A stretch of DNA of 47,737 bases from Nitrospira sp. bin75 (lineage in GTDB: Bacteria > Nitrospirota > Nitrospiria > Nitrospirales > UBA8639). The notes below the pieces were generated by a model. It had not been told where the DNA came from. It worked only from the letters and a program-made list of their open reading frames with translations, and did no database searches. This document shows positions 34,453-42,374 of this stretch, one piece after another. Where the stretch lies: positions 1-47,737 of the forward strand of contig MPMZ01000018.1 of assembly GCA_002238765.1 (NCBI GenBank), written 5' to 3'. The translations under genes and the position numbers were made by a program. Each line of letters opens with the position of its first letter. Position 1 is the stretch's first letter.

Positions 34453-36933
34453 TTACTCATTTCGCACCCAGATGTTCCACAAACGGGACACATTTTCCCA
34501 TTCGCGCCACGGCGAATAGTTGCCCAATTCGAAAGGAACGGGTTTACGGTCCGTCGTACGCTGGATCACACTGTCCCCGGCATCCGGCTTCGCGGAAAAC
34601 ACAATCGCACCGCCGGCATCCGTTCGGTACACGTTCATACGTTCATAAGCCTGCAAAACCTCTTGAGCCGGATGTCCATAACGATTACCCTGACCGGCGG
34701 ACACTACGGCGGTTGGCGCACTGAGTCGTTGAATCCATGGTCGATTCAACGAACTCTTCGCCCCATGATGCGGGATTTTGACAACGGTCGCCGACTTCAC
34801 CAGTGGATGGTAGATCAATCTCGTCAAGGCATCGACTTCCGCATCGGCCATCAGCAAAATCGAGTGCCTCCCGCACGTGAGACTGAGAACGACTGAGAGA
34901 TTGTTCAACTCCGACCCCCGAGACTCCTTCAACGGGAAACCGCCTTCCGCCAACGGCGCCAACGGCGGGTTCAGCGATACGAGCCGACAGGGGCCTTCTC
35001 CGATGATTGCTTCTCCTTCCCGGGCAATACGTTCGACGAGTCCTTTGTTCTCAACCGCATCACGGAGTCGTTGGTAAAATCGGTTCGTTCGTTGAATCCC
35101 GTTACTCCAATAATGATCGGCCTCGAAGTGTTCGATGATCCAGGAAAGCCCGCCCACGTGATCCAATTGCGGGTGAGTGGCAATGACGTGAGTCAGTCGC
35201 CGGATGCCTCGATCCCATAGGTACGGTCCCACGACCATGCGGCCCATGTCCCAACGTTCATAGGCGGCCCCGCCGTCCACAAGAATCGTATCGCCGCCGG
35301 GAAGTTCCAGCACCGTGGCGTCACCTTGGCCAACGTCCAAAAACGTGACGCGCAACGCATCATCCTCAAACACGTGTCGCGGTGACCACACCCACCACAA
35401 CAGAAAGAAGATCAGCGCAATCCCGCTTATGACTCGCAACGACAGTTTCCGGCTGAGCAACGCAATCATAAGACAAAGATAGAATCCTGCCATCGACACG
35501 ACTGACGGTGAGGCCACGTGCCATTCGGCGCCGGGCACGGTGGCCATTATACCGACGACGGACGTCAGGCCGTCCATGATTTCCTGATGAACCCAGCCGA
35601 AAGGCAAGTGGTCGAGCCAGCCAAGCAGGACGATCATCGACGCACCGAGTCCCAACGGCACAACGAACAAGCCGACCAGAGGCACAACGATCGCATTCGC
35701 AAACATTCCTAACCAAGCCACTTGGTTGAAATAGTACGCGACGAGCGGAACGGTTCCCACGGTGGCGGCAAGGGTCATCAGAGCATACGGCTTTCCCCAA
35801 TGTTTCAATTTGACCATGAAGGTTTGAGGCACTTCATCTTCCTCGTGGTCAACTTTACCCCATCGAAACACCAAGGCGATGGCCAGGACGGACACATACG
35901 AAAGTTGAAAGGAAAGATTGTAGATCGCCCTGGGATCAGTCAGGGTCGTGAATAGCGCGGCTATCCCCAACGCGATGATGATCTGCCGCTCGTGACCAAT
36001 CCACACTGCAAAGAGGTACAACAGGATCATCAGCAACGACCGAACGGTCGCCACGTGGGCTCCGGACAACAGTGTATAAAACACGACCATGGGGATCGTG
36101 ACCAACACGGCAAGTTGCTTGGGCGTCAGGACGCACGAGAGTCTCTCCAGCCATCGTGCCGGCATGCGGCGGGTGATTCCCCTCACGCCCAAGAACGAGA
36201 CAAAAGCCAGCAACCCCAAATGCGAGCCCGATATGGAAATGATATGGACAGTCCCCGTCGTCATGAAATCCTCACGGACGCTCGGGTGAATATCATTCTG
36301 CTCCCCGACGATCATTCCCAGAAACAAGCCACGAGCCGGCTGCTCAAGGGTTGAAAGGGCAACTTGGCGCACCTGATGCCTCCAGCGATCGATCTGCCAC
36401 CATACCCGTGCTTCGAAGTCGAAGACGCCCGGGGGTTGAACCTGTATCCGACCAGCCCCCCTGACGACCGCGACCGCGTGAATCCCGTGATCCCTCAGGT
36501 AGGCGCCGTAATCAAACCCGCCCGGATTTCGCGTGCCGAAGGGCGGACGGATTCGAGCACGGACGGTGAGCCTGTCTCCTCGAAACACTTCCGTATCGGG
36601 TTCACAGACCTTTCGCGCCTTGCACGGGATCCAGGTCAAACGCAAGTTTCCCTCGATCTGACGACTCGTTTTGCCCTGTTCGACGGATTCCAGTGCCACG
36701 ATCATTGTCACTCGACCAGGAGCGTGCTTGACCGGTTCCGTCACAACGCCGGAGAGCATCACTTCCCGTTGACCGGCAGGAAATGGCAAATCAACGTCAT
36801 GATGCTGTCCCGCGTCGAACAACCAATATCCCACGCCGAGCAGAACGCAGGCATACAGAAGGATGCCCAGTTTCCCGGTAACACCTATGTTTCTCTCAGA
36901 CCAAGTCAACGCGCCGGCGGCGATGACCAGCAA
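34453..36933 (-). CDS. comEC: DNA internalisation competence protein ComEC/Rec2
   Basis: ComEC forms the inner-membrane channel for single-stranded DNA in natural transformation. The 826-residue frame has an N-terminal membrane part and DUF4131 OB-like domain (about 55-180, FGTRNPGGFDYGAYLRDHGI), a multi-helix competence domain (about 195-505, with HIISISGSHLGLL) and a C-terminal metallo-beta-lactamase domain (about 535-800) with FLDVGQGDATVLE and HPQLDHVGG. The TTG at 36933 is the first usable start, yet the frame stays open upstream and encodes about 30 further hydrophobic residues without ATG, GTG or TTG, so the real start is uncertain. No other competence gene is in the window. Confidence 0.9.
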   Translation of the reverse strand: MLVIAAGALTWSERNIGVTGKLGILLYACVLLGVGYWLFDAGQHHDVDLPFPAGQREVMLSGVVTEPVKHAPGRVTMIVALESVEQGKTSRQIEGNLRLTWIPCKARKVCEPDTEVFRGDRLTVRARIRPPFGTRNPGGFDYGAYLRDHGIHAVAVVRGAGRIQVQPPGVFDFEARVWWQIDRWRHQVRQVALSTLEQPARGLFLGMIVGEQNDIHPSVREDFMTTGTVHIISISGSHLGLLAFVSFLGVRGITRRMPARWLERLSCVLTPKQLAVLVTIPMVVFYTLLSGAHVATVRSLLMILLYLFAVWIGHERQIIIALGIAALFTTLTDPRAIYNLSFQLSYVSVLAIALVFRWGKVDHEEDEVPQTFMVKLKHWGKPYALMTLAATVGTVPLVAYYFNQVAWLGMFANAIVVPLVGLFVVPLGLGASMIVLLGWLDHLPFGWVHQEIMDGLTSVVGIMATVPGAEWHVASPSVVSMAGFYLCLMIALLSRKLSLRVISGIALIFFLLWWVWSPRHVFEDDALRVTFLDVGQGDATVLELPGGDTILVDGGAAYERWDMGRMVVGPYLWDRGIRRLTHVIATHPQLDHVGGLSWIIEHFEADHYWSNGIQRTNRFYQRLRDAVENKGLVERIAREGEAIIGEGPCRLVSLNPPLAPLAEGGFPLKESRGSELNNLSVVLSLTCGRHSILLMADAEVDALTRLIYHPLVKSATVVKIPHHGAKSSLNRPWIQRLSAPTAVVSAGQGNRYGHPAQEVLQAYERMNVYRTDAGGAIVFSAKPDAGDSVIQRTTDRKPVPFELGNYSPWREWENVSRLWNIWVRNE

Positions 36934-37033
36934 GATCAGGATGGTAAGAGGAAGAAAGAAAAGCCAGGACCCGAGAAGGAGTCCTACGAGAAAGGCGACG
37001 ATGCAGGAGAGAACGACATTAGAGAGACACCCT

Positions 37034-37793
37034 GTTAATTTACAGAAATTTAGATCATATGGTCAATATTAGACAGGGCCCCTTTACTGAATTCCCGAAC
37101 GAACGTCCCCCCTCACCCCAGCCCTCTCCCGCGAGGGGCGAGGGAGTGAAGAGCCTGTCCTCTCCCTTGATGGGAGAGGATAAAGGTGAGGGTGATGAGC
37201 CCTGTAGGCCCCGTAGGTCGGATTGGCGGAGCGTAATCCGACAGGGGCGGCGTACGGATGCCGAGGGGATTGTCGGGTTACGCCTTCGGCTAACCCAACC
37301 TACGAAGGAAGAGGCAGGTCGGAGGGGCGCGTTGGTTCTATTTTCGTACCGATAACGGCCCGTGGAAAAGATTGGAGCGGGTGAGGCGTTTGCGACGCCC
37401 TGTATTCATACGGGTTTTAGAGGTTTTTCTGCCGTTTTTCCCACACTGTGTCACCGAACCACGCAGAAAAAAACTGCTCATAGTTTGTACCGTACGGAAA
37501 CAAAAATAATCAACACTAGGCGACCGACAATACCGGATGTCACTTCGACTCAGGATCCTCCGCTGTTGGCACCTACGTGCACCGAGCCTCTCAGGCGAGG
37601 CGGAGGAAGAGACACGATTGTCCTGAGCATAACTGAAAAATAATTTGAACGACACGCCCCGGATACTCTGGCACCCTCCTGGAACACCAGGGATTTGTCC
37701 GCAATGTCTGAGTTTAGGGTAGTACTTCCGGTCGGTCATGCCGTGCTGGCCGGACGCCTAACGGGGCCGCACGCCATTTCCTGCATGTGACCA
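37034..37793. other. Repeat-rich non-coding gap at the start of the accessory region
   Basis: No credible gene is present in these 760 bases; open frames here are short, Arg/Ser-rich and lack ribosome sites. The left half is repeats (next entry). The right half includes a low-complexity stretch with no recognisable motif and a partial GTCCTGAGC repeat at 37619. It marks the transition to accessory DNA. Confidence 0.6.
37108..37312. repeat. Tandem cluster of two dispersed repeat types
   Basis: The first part (about 37108-37197) has CCCCTCACCCCAGCCCTCTCCC and its partner GGGAGAGG...GGTGAGGG, a long imperfect palindrome. The second part (about 37206-37306) has GTAGGTCGGATT...AATCCGAC followed by GTCGGGTTACGCC...GGCTAACCC, two nested palindromes related to those at 2319 and 5168. 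Confidence 0.6.
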
Positions 37794-38177
37794 TCAAGGC
37801 GAAAAACGGCGGGGCACGGCGGCTGCATGCGCGCGAATCCCGCCATCCTTGTGGCGCGCCCAATCCTTCAGCAACTCCCGATACGAACAGGACATGAAGA
37901 CCACTTCGTCACCCTCCACGTCTCTGGCGAAGTGGGTGATCTCTTCCCTGTGCCTGGCCTTGTCGTTTTCATCGACGAGCCTGCCGTCTTTCGGCCAGAC
38001 GGCCGGCTCGGCATAGAGATAAAAGAGGATCGGAGTCAGCCCGTCGTGCCCGCTTCTCCGGTTGTCGACTGCCGTCCGCAGGGCGAAGGCGTGTTTGACG
38101 AGTTGTGCCGCGTCAAGAAAGTCGTACAGGTCTCCGTTTTCCTGAAGCTTGTCCCGCACGCCTTCGTAGCCTTTCAT
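37794..38177 (-). CDS. C-terminal half of a PGN_0703-type putative restriction endonuclease (split gene)
   Basis: This 127-residue frame (MKGYEGVRDKLQENGDLYDF at the start, then FLDAAQLVKHAFALRT, ILFYLYAEPAVWP and GDEVVFMSCSYRELLKDW) looks like the second half of a nuclease of the PGN_0703 family. Its ATG at 38177 overlaps the TGA stop of the upstream half (ATGA). In intact relatives, as I remember them, the two parts are one chain. One extra G in the run of six just upstream would fuse them. Either this is a coupled two-subunit version or a frameshifted gene. Confidence 0.65.
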   Translation of the reverse strand: MKGYEGVRDKLQENGDLYDFLDAAQLVKHAFALRTAVDNRRSGHDGLTPILFYLYAEPAVWPKDGRLVDENDKARHREEITHFARDVEGDEVVFMSCSYRELLKDWARHKDGGIRAHAAAVPRRFSP

Positions 38178-38566
38178 AGCACCCCCCAGACCTCCCGCCA
38201 ATAGGCATCGCAAAAGGATGCTGCCTTCTTGCCACGGAACGGCTCGAACCGTTTGGACTCGATGCCGATGAGTGCCGACACCGTCGTCACGAGACAATCC
38301 AGCACGGGATGACGGCCACCGCTCCAGGGGAAGCGAACCGTCGCTTCGAGCGACAGCGAACGGGCAGGCCATACCACGCGGTCGCAATCCAGCAAGGGCG
38401 ATAGATCGCGAGGCCGGTTGAGGAAAAATCCGAAGGCATTGGCAGCCAAAGAAGCGGAGGATTCCGGGTTGTCGAACTTCCCGCTTGCGATCTCGTTGCC
38501 TGCCGCCGCGTTGAATATTCGTTCGATCTCTTGACTCGGAACGCCGAGCAGCCACCTGTCGGTCAT
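38174..38566 (-). CDS. N-terminal half of a PD-(D/E)XK nuclease (split gene)
   Basis: This 130-residue part carries the nuclease core: Asp90 in HPVLD and Glu103/Lys105 in GIESKRFEPF give the D-x12-ExK spacing of PD-(D/E)XK enzymes. The reading frame ends shortly after YWREVWG at a TGA that overlaps the next ATG. The ATG at 38566 has only a weak ribosome site and lies 19 bases after the upstream gene. It belongs to a three-cistron minus-strand operon that resembles a defence or restriction module. Confidence 0.65.
   Translation of the reverse strand: MTDRWLLGVPSQEIERIFNAAAGNEIASGKFDNPESSASLAANAFGFFLNRPRDLSPLLDCDRVVWPARSLSLEATVRFPWSGGRHPVLDCLVTTVSALIGIESKRFEPFRGKKAASFCDAYWREVWGVL
38182..38187 (-). 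other. Run of six G (coding strand) at the nuclease split
   Basis: The coding strand has six consecutive G between the TGT/TCT context and the overlapping stop and start. Reading in the -1 frame, or a length of seven, would join both halves of the nuclease into one chain. It is a candidate for a phase-variable tract, programmed frameshift or sequencing error. Confidence 0.6.
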
Positions 38567-38585
38567 GTTTGTCGGTTCCCTGTGA

Positions 38586-39374
38586 CTAGGGCCAAACCTG
38601 AGCCAGATTGTTGAACGCGTCGCGGACCGCTTGGCCCTTGCTCTTAGGGGGCAACTGAGCAATATCGCAATTTCTTTCGACATCGGCTCCGTCATTGAAC
38701 GGTATTTGGAATTTATCTGGAAAGGCGAGCACCTTCAAGGACATCGTCAATCCGTTGATTTTGGAATCGACAAACGTATTATTGATAAACTCGCCATGGG
38801 GTTTGTTTATTCGCGCAATGAGATCCTGACAAAATGACCGGGGCGCGACGACTTCAAGCGAGACATGACTGGCATTCATCTTTATCAAGGATGTTGCCGG
38901 GAACTTTAATTTCCTTCTATAAACCAGACAATAAATGTATGCGGCACCGTACCGAAGAATCTGCCTGAGTGCGTCAAGCGGATCGTTACTCTTCCATTTC
39001 GGTTGTTCGACGCTATCCCATTTTATCTCGACCAGACGCGCGCATCGACACAATTCGCACCAGTGAACAAGATCGACAGCACTTCTCCTGTATCGGGAGG
39101 AATCGTTCATCCCCGAGGCGACCGGACATTGGTTAAACCACGCAGGCATCTGCCCTCTTGCCGCCAACATGACCACGGCTTTCTCAAGCATTGTTTCAGG
39201 ATAGGGATTATGAGATGTAATTTTACATGCGTGCCGCAGTTCCCAAAGTTTTCTGGATGTAGAGCAAGGATTAGGGCAATTGGCTTCCATCTGATTGTAT
39301 ATTTTCTCTATATCATCCATATGTTCGGTGCTATCGAATAAACGAGCCACATCAACTCTCCTTGTAAAAGCCAT
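38586..39374 (-). CDS. Putative PD-(D/E)XK-like protein, first gene of the nuclease operon
   Basis: I cannot assign a named family to this 262-residue protein. It shows Glu64, Asp101 (SAVDLV) and Glu116/Lys118 (LVEIKW) in the order and spacing of a PD-(D/E)XK nuclease, and a cysteine-rich segment between (CELCRC). It has no membrane helix. The ATG at 39374 has no ribosome site; a GTG at 39350 with AAGGAG 7 bases upstream is a good alternative. It ends 19 bases before the split nuclease, so the genes probably act together, likely on DNA. Confidence 0.55.
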   Translation of the reverse strand: MAFTRRVDVARLFDSTEHMDDIEKIYNQMEANCPNPCSTSRKLWELRHACKITSHNPYPETMLEKAVVMLAARGQMPAWFNQCPVASGMNDSSRYRRSAVDLVHWCELCRCARLVEIKWDSVEQPKWKSNDPLDALRQILRYGAAYIYCLVYRRKLKFPATSLIKMNASHVSLEVVAPRSFCQDLIARINKPHGEFINNTFVDSKINGLTMSLKVLAFPDKFQIPFNDGADVERNCDIAQLPPKSKGQAVRDAFNNLAQVWP

Positions 39375-39487
39375 ATATCATGGCAAAAAAAGCGATTGGG
39401 CTTTTCTGTCTGCGCTATGCACGCCTCATCAATTTCACACGCTTCGCATTTTGGCGGAGAGCACCCAGAAGGATGCCCTCGGGCCGT

Positions 39488-40804
39488 TTAGTCTCCGTAT
39501 CGTCCTCGTCCGCCTGCGGCCTTGAGCAGCTTAACGATCCCGGTATGGCCCTCTGCTGCGGCCAAGTCTAGGGCCGTCAAGCCTAGTTCCTTGGCGTTGA
39601 CCTCTGCCCCGGCGGCCACGAGTACCTTGACGATCTCGGTGCGGCCCGCCATTGCGGCCATGTGGAGGGCCGTGCCGCCTGTGTTCGTCTTGGCGTTAAC
39701 CGCCGCGCCGTTGGCCACGAGTGCCTTGACTGTCGCGGTGTGATCCTTGAGTGCGGCCACATGGAGCGCCGTCACGCCTTGTTTACCCCCCTTGGCGTTG
39801 ACCGCCGCGCCGCTGGCTAGGAGTCGCTTGACCTTGTCGGTGTGGCCTTTGAATGCGGCTACGTGGAGAGCCGTTAAGCCGCCTTGATCCTCCTTGGCCG
39901 TGACCTCCGTCCCTGCGTTCCTGGCCGTCCGGCCGTCATTACTCTTGGCATTGACCGCCGCCCCGGCGGCCAGAAGGGCCTTGACGGTCTCGGTGTGGCC
40001 CTCTTGTGCGGCCAAGTCTAGGGCCGTCCGGCCCTCTCTATCCTTGGCGTCGACCGCAGCGCCAGCAGCCAGGAGTACCTTAACGATCTCGGTATGCCCC
40101 TCTTGCGCAGCATGGTGTAAGGCCGTCGAGCTGTCCTTGTCCTTTGTATGCACCTCAGTAGCGGCCCTCCGAAGTCGCGTGACAATTGCCGTTTGGCCAC
40201 GCGCGGCGGCCAAGTCCAGGGCAGTCTTGCCGATCTTGTCCGTGGCGTGGATATCGGCCCCAGCTTCTAGAAGTCGCATGACGATGGCCTCGTGGCCCCC
40301 TTCAGCAGCCCAGTGCAAGACGGTTAAGCCGTTCTTAGTCGCAGCATGGACATCGGCCCCAGCCTCCAAGAGTCGCATGACGATGGCCTCATGACCTTTG
40401 CTTGCGGCGTCTTGCAGAGCCGTCCCGCCGCCCATATTCGTGGCGTGGACATCGGCCCCGGCTTCCAGAAGTCGCATGACAATGGCCTCATGACCGCGGA
40501 GGGCTGCCAAGTGTAGGGCAGTGTTGCCGTGCCTGTCTGTGGCGTGGACATCGGCCCCGGCTTCCAGGAGTCGCATGACAATGGCCCTGTGACCCATAAA
40601 GTGAGTGACGGCCGTGTGCAAAGCAGTCGAGCCGAACTGATCTTTGGCGTTGACATCGGCGCCAGCCTCAAGAAGTCGTGTGACGGCTTCCATGTCGCCG
40701 CTATAGGCGGCCATGGGTAGATCCGTTAAGGCTTGGACTTCAGCGGCCTGTCCTGTGGCAAAGAGCAGAATGGCGATTACCGTGTGTGTGAGGAAGAATT
40801 TCAT
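39488..40804 (-). CDS. Secreted ankyrin-repeat protein
   Basis: The 438-residue protein begins with a signal peptide (1-25) and consists of about 12 full ankyrin repeats of 33 residues plus one shortened repeat. Repeats 2 to 5 share nearly identical cores (HEAIVMRLLEAGADVHATD), showing recent expansion, whereas repeats 7 to 12 follow a second pattern (LLAAGAAVNAK). The ninth repeat has lost about half its length (ARNAGTEVTAKEDQG). GAGGAGA precedes the ATG. Exported ankyrin proteins bind other proteins in the envelope; no partner is suggested by neighbours. Confidence 0.9.
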   Translation of the reverse strand: MKFFLTHTVIAILLFATGQAAEVQALTDLPMAAYSGDMEAVTRLLEAGADVNAKDQFGSTALHTAVTHFMGHRAIVMRLLEAGADVHATDRHGNTALHLAALRGHEAIVMRLLEAGADVHATNMGGGTALQDAASKGHEAIVMRLLEAGADVHAATKNGLTVLHWAAEGGHEAIVMRLLEAGADIHATDKIGKTALDLAAARGQTAIVTRLRRAATEVHTKDKDSSTALHHAAQEGHTEIVKVLLAAGAAVDAKDREGRTALDLAAQEGHTETVKALLAAGAAVNAKSNDGRTARNAGTEVTAKEDQGGLTALHVAAFKGHTDKVKRLLASGAAVNAKGGKQGVTALHVAALKDHTATVKALVANGAAVNAKTNTGGTALHMAAMAGRTEIVKVLVAAGAEVNAKELGLTALDLAAAEGHTGIVKLLKAAGGRGRYGD

Positions 40805-40872
40805 GTTGTCTCCTCTCGTCTGGTTTCGACCCTACGCTCGCGGGCTTGGCGACGGCTACCGCATGGCGGCTT

Positions 40873-41433
40873 TCAAAAATCAGTGGCCTCGTCATATGTG
40901 GAGAGGTTGGGTAGTTTGAGCCAAAGAGTTTTGCCGAGCCATTTGTTCCTGGCGGCTTGCAGGTCGAGAAGCGGTGCGATACCATGAACAGAGGCATCAT
41001 CGGGCTCATTGGTAACGCAAAAGACATCTCCGGTATAGTCCTGACCGTTGTCATCCATTCGGATAGTGACCTGCCACCCGGCCCTCATGGACCCGATAAA
41101 CCTCTTGGTCACATCGAGTAGCGTTCTGATACGACCAACGGCCTCCTTGTAGGTAGGGTGGCCAAACTCGCCTCTGCCACCTATGAACGACTGGTACCCA
41201 TATTTTTGCGAGCCTTTGGATCTAGGAAGAAAAATGAACTTCTCGCCTGGCCAGCACCTGATTGGTCTGTACGTAAATCCACCCTTGGGACAAGGCTTGG
41301 ACTGAGGCGCATCTGGCTCAATTCCTATCGAGCCACCCCGTATGAAGAGATTCGGCTCCTCGGCCGCGGAGAAAGAAGCTCCAAGCACGTTTACACAAAA
41401 GAGCGCAAAAACGAGAATGGAAACGTATTGCAC
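40873..41433 (-). CDS. Secreted hypothetical protein
   Basis: The 186-residue protein starts with a signal peptide (VQYVSILVFALFCVNVLGAS). The GTG at 41433 with AAGGGA upstream places this signal at the N-terminus; a longer in-frame version overlaps the small zinc-finger gene and is less likely. The mature part contains a CPKGGFTYRP segment, a glycine-rich YGYQSFIGGRGEFG and a C-terminal KWLGKTLWLK. I recognise no family. It lies between the small zinc-finger gene and the ankyrin gene, all on the minus strand. Confidence 0.62.
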   Translation of the reverse strand: MQYVSILVFALFCVNVLGASFSAAEEPNLFIRGGSIGIEPDAPQSKPCPKGGFTYRPIRCWPGEKFIFLPRSKGSQKYGYQSFIGGRGEFGHPTYKEAVGRIRTLLDVTKRFIGSMRAGWQVTIRMDDNGQDYTGDVFCVTNEPDDASVHGIAPLLDLQAARNKWLGKTLWLKLPNLSTYDEATDF

Positions 41434-41479
41434 GAAAGTTCCCTTTCTTGCCACACAAATGGTTTTCGGTGTGAAATCG

Positions 41480-41653
41480 TCATGGCTTTCTAAGCCGAGA
41501 GATCTCATCCCTCCTGCTCTTGTCAAAATCGCAGTGTCGAAGGTTGCCATAATCTATGTGCCTCGCATAACCTTGCCCCTTACTGTCTTCCGCAACACGA
41601 CCCCCACATATAGGACAGATATAGTTGTTTTCCTCAGCCGTTGACGTCTTCAT
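41480..41653 (-). CDS. Small zinc-finger protein
   Basis: A 57-residue frame starts at 41653 with GGAGG nine bases upstream. It contains CPICGGRV with Cys13 and Cys16, a central His32 and HCDF with Cys41, giving a plausible CCHC zinc site. The pattern CPxCGGxV...H...HC recurs in many short bacterial proteins of unknown function. It precedes the secreted protein gene by 46 bases and may be co-transcribed. Confidence 0.65.
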   Translation of the reverse strand: MKTSTAEENNYICPICGGRVAEDSKGQGYARHIDYGNLRHCDFDKSRRDEISRLRKP

Positions 41654-41765
41654 GTCTGTTTTTCCTCCCTGTTGCGACGGAATAATGTGAGATTCGATAC
41701 ACCAATCCTGGTCGGTAATTAGGGCGTTTCGTAACCAATGTGTGGTAGAAACGACGCATGGTTAT

Positions 41766-41955
41766 GGACCTGCCCCCGAAGTTGGTCCAGCTTCCATGCG
41801 ATTGTTCTGGCCTCGTGAGCTTGGCGCGCAAAGGCCCTCGGCGTCAAGGTTCCGAGCGCCGAGGGCGGCCGAGCGGTATTGTAGCCGTGCCTCCAACTTT
41901 CGATTCGGTCACTGGCGTCGTTCAGCGATAAGAACCAGGAGGCATTCAAGCACTC
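41766..41955 (-). pseudogene. Remnant of an IS3-family transposase (OrfB C-terminus) with terminal repeat
   Basis: On the minus strand ECLNASWFLSLNDASDRIESW and YNTARPPSALGTLTP match the C-terminal part of IS3-type OrfB. Upstream of ECLNASW the frame loses all similarity, so the DDE domain is missing. The end at 41766-41792, TGGACCTGCCCCCGAAG, resembles an IS3 terminus. The element is therefore a fragment. Confidence 0.75.
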
Positions 41956-42009
41956 GGCCAGCGCCCAAAGAAATGGACGACGCAGAGCGTCAAATTGCTC
42001 CCGGCGCAG

Positions 42010-42370
42010 ACTCGATTCCCAAATCGAGTCAGGCGGCCTGGTGAGCCCCAGCGAACCGGCCGCCGGTGCGGTTCCCGTGCATCGCCAGATGCGACGGGAA
42101 CGAGTCCGGCACCCTCGGCCCCAGCCGAGGTGCCGGGCGACCGGAAGACCAACGGCTCTGCCCCTAGGCAGAGCCGACGTGAGGCCAAGCCCCAGCGACG
42201 CCTCACGGGTTGGGCTGCTGCGCTGTCGCGGCACACGGGAGTGAGCCGTGACCAACCCCTGGGAGAGAGGAGCGTCCAGCGACGTGAACCCGAGTGAAGA
42301 TGAGGGTTCCCCGGGGGTTGGTCACGGCTGGCGACCCCTCGCCCAAGCCGGGACAGCGCAGCGGGGTGAA
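42010..42370 (+). ncRNA. Putative stand-alone HEARO/omega-RNA-like structured RNA
   Basis: Perfect helices fill this stretch: 42010-42017/42022-42029; 42032-42038/42058-42064 around GGTGAGCCCCAGCGAACC; 42071-42083/42088-42101; 42106-42119/42124-42136; 42153-42162/42167-42176; 42178-42185/42200-42207; a 16-bp helix 42244-42259/42314-42329. Helices 42217-42227/42352-42362 (11 bp, perfect) and 42210-42215/42341-42346 cross as a pseudoknot. The order hairpin, GGTGAGC...AGCGAAC stem, TTCCCG...CGGGAACGAGTCC recalls HEARO (omega) RNAs as I remember them. No IscB/IsrB gene follows. Strand is inferred from that layout. Confidence 0.45.
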
Positions 42371-42374
42371 TGGC

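Noticed and set aside
37370-37440. tRNA-like or attachment-site sequence
   Set aside because: The GCGGGTGAGGCG stretch looked like a tRNA 3' end, but no T-loop consensus or cloverleaf could be formed.
37338-37739. 133-codon minus-strand frame
   Set aside because: Arg/Ser-rich, no ribosome site and no recognisable motif.
39522-40394. Plus-strand open frames opposite the ankyrin gene
   Set aside because: They are antisense shadows of the repeat array and show the same periodicity.
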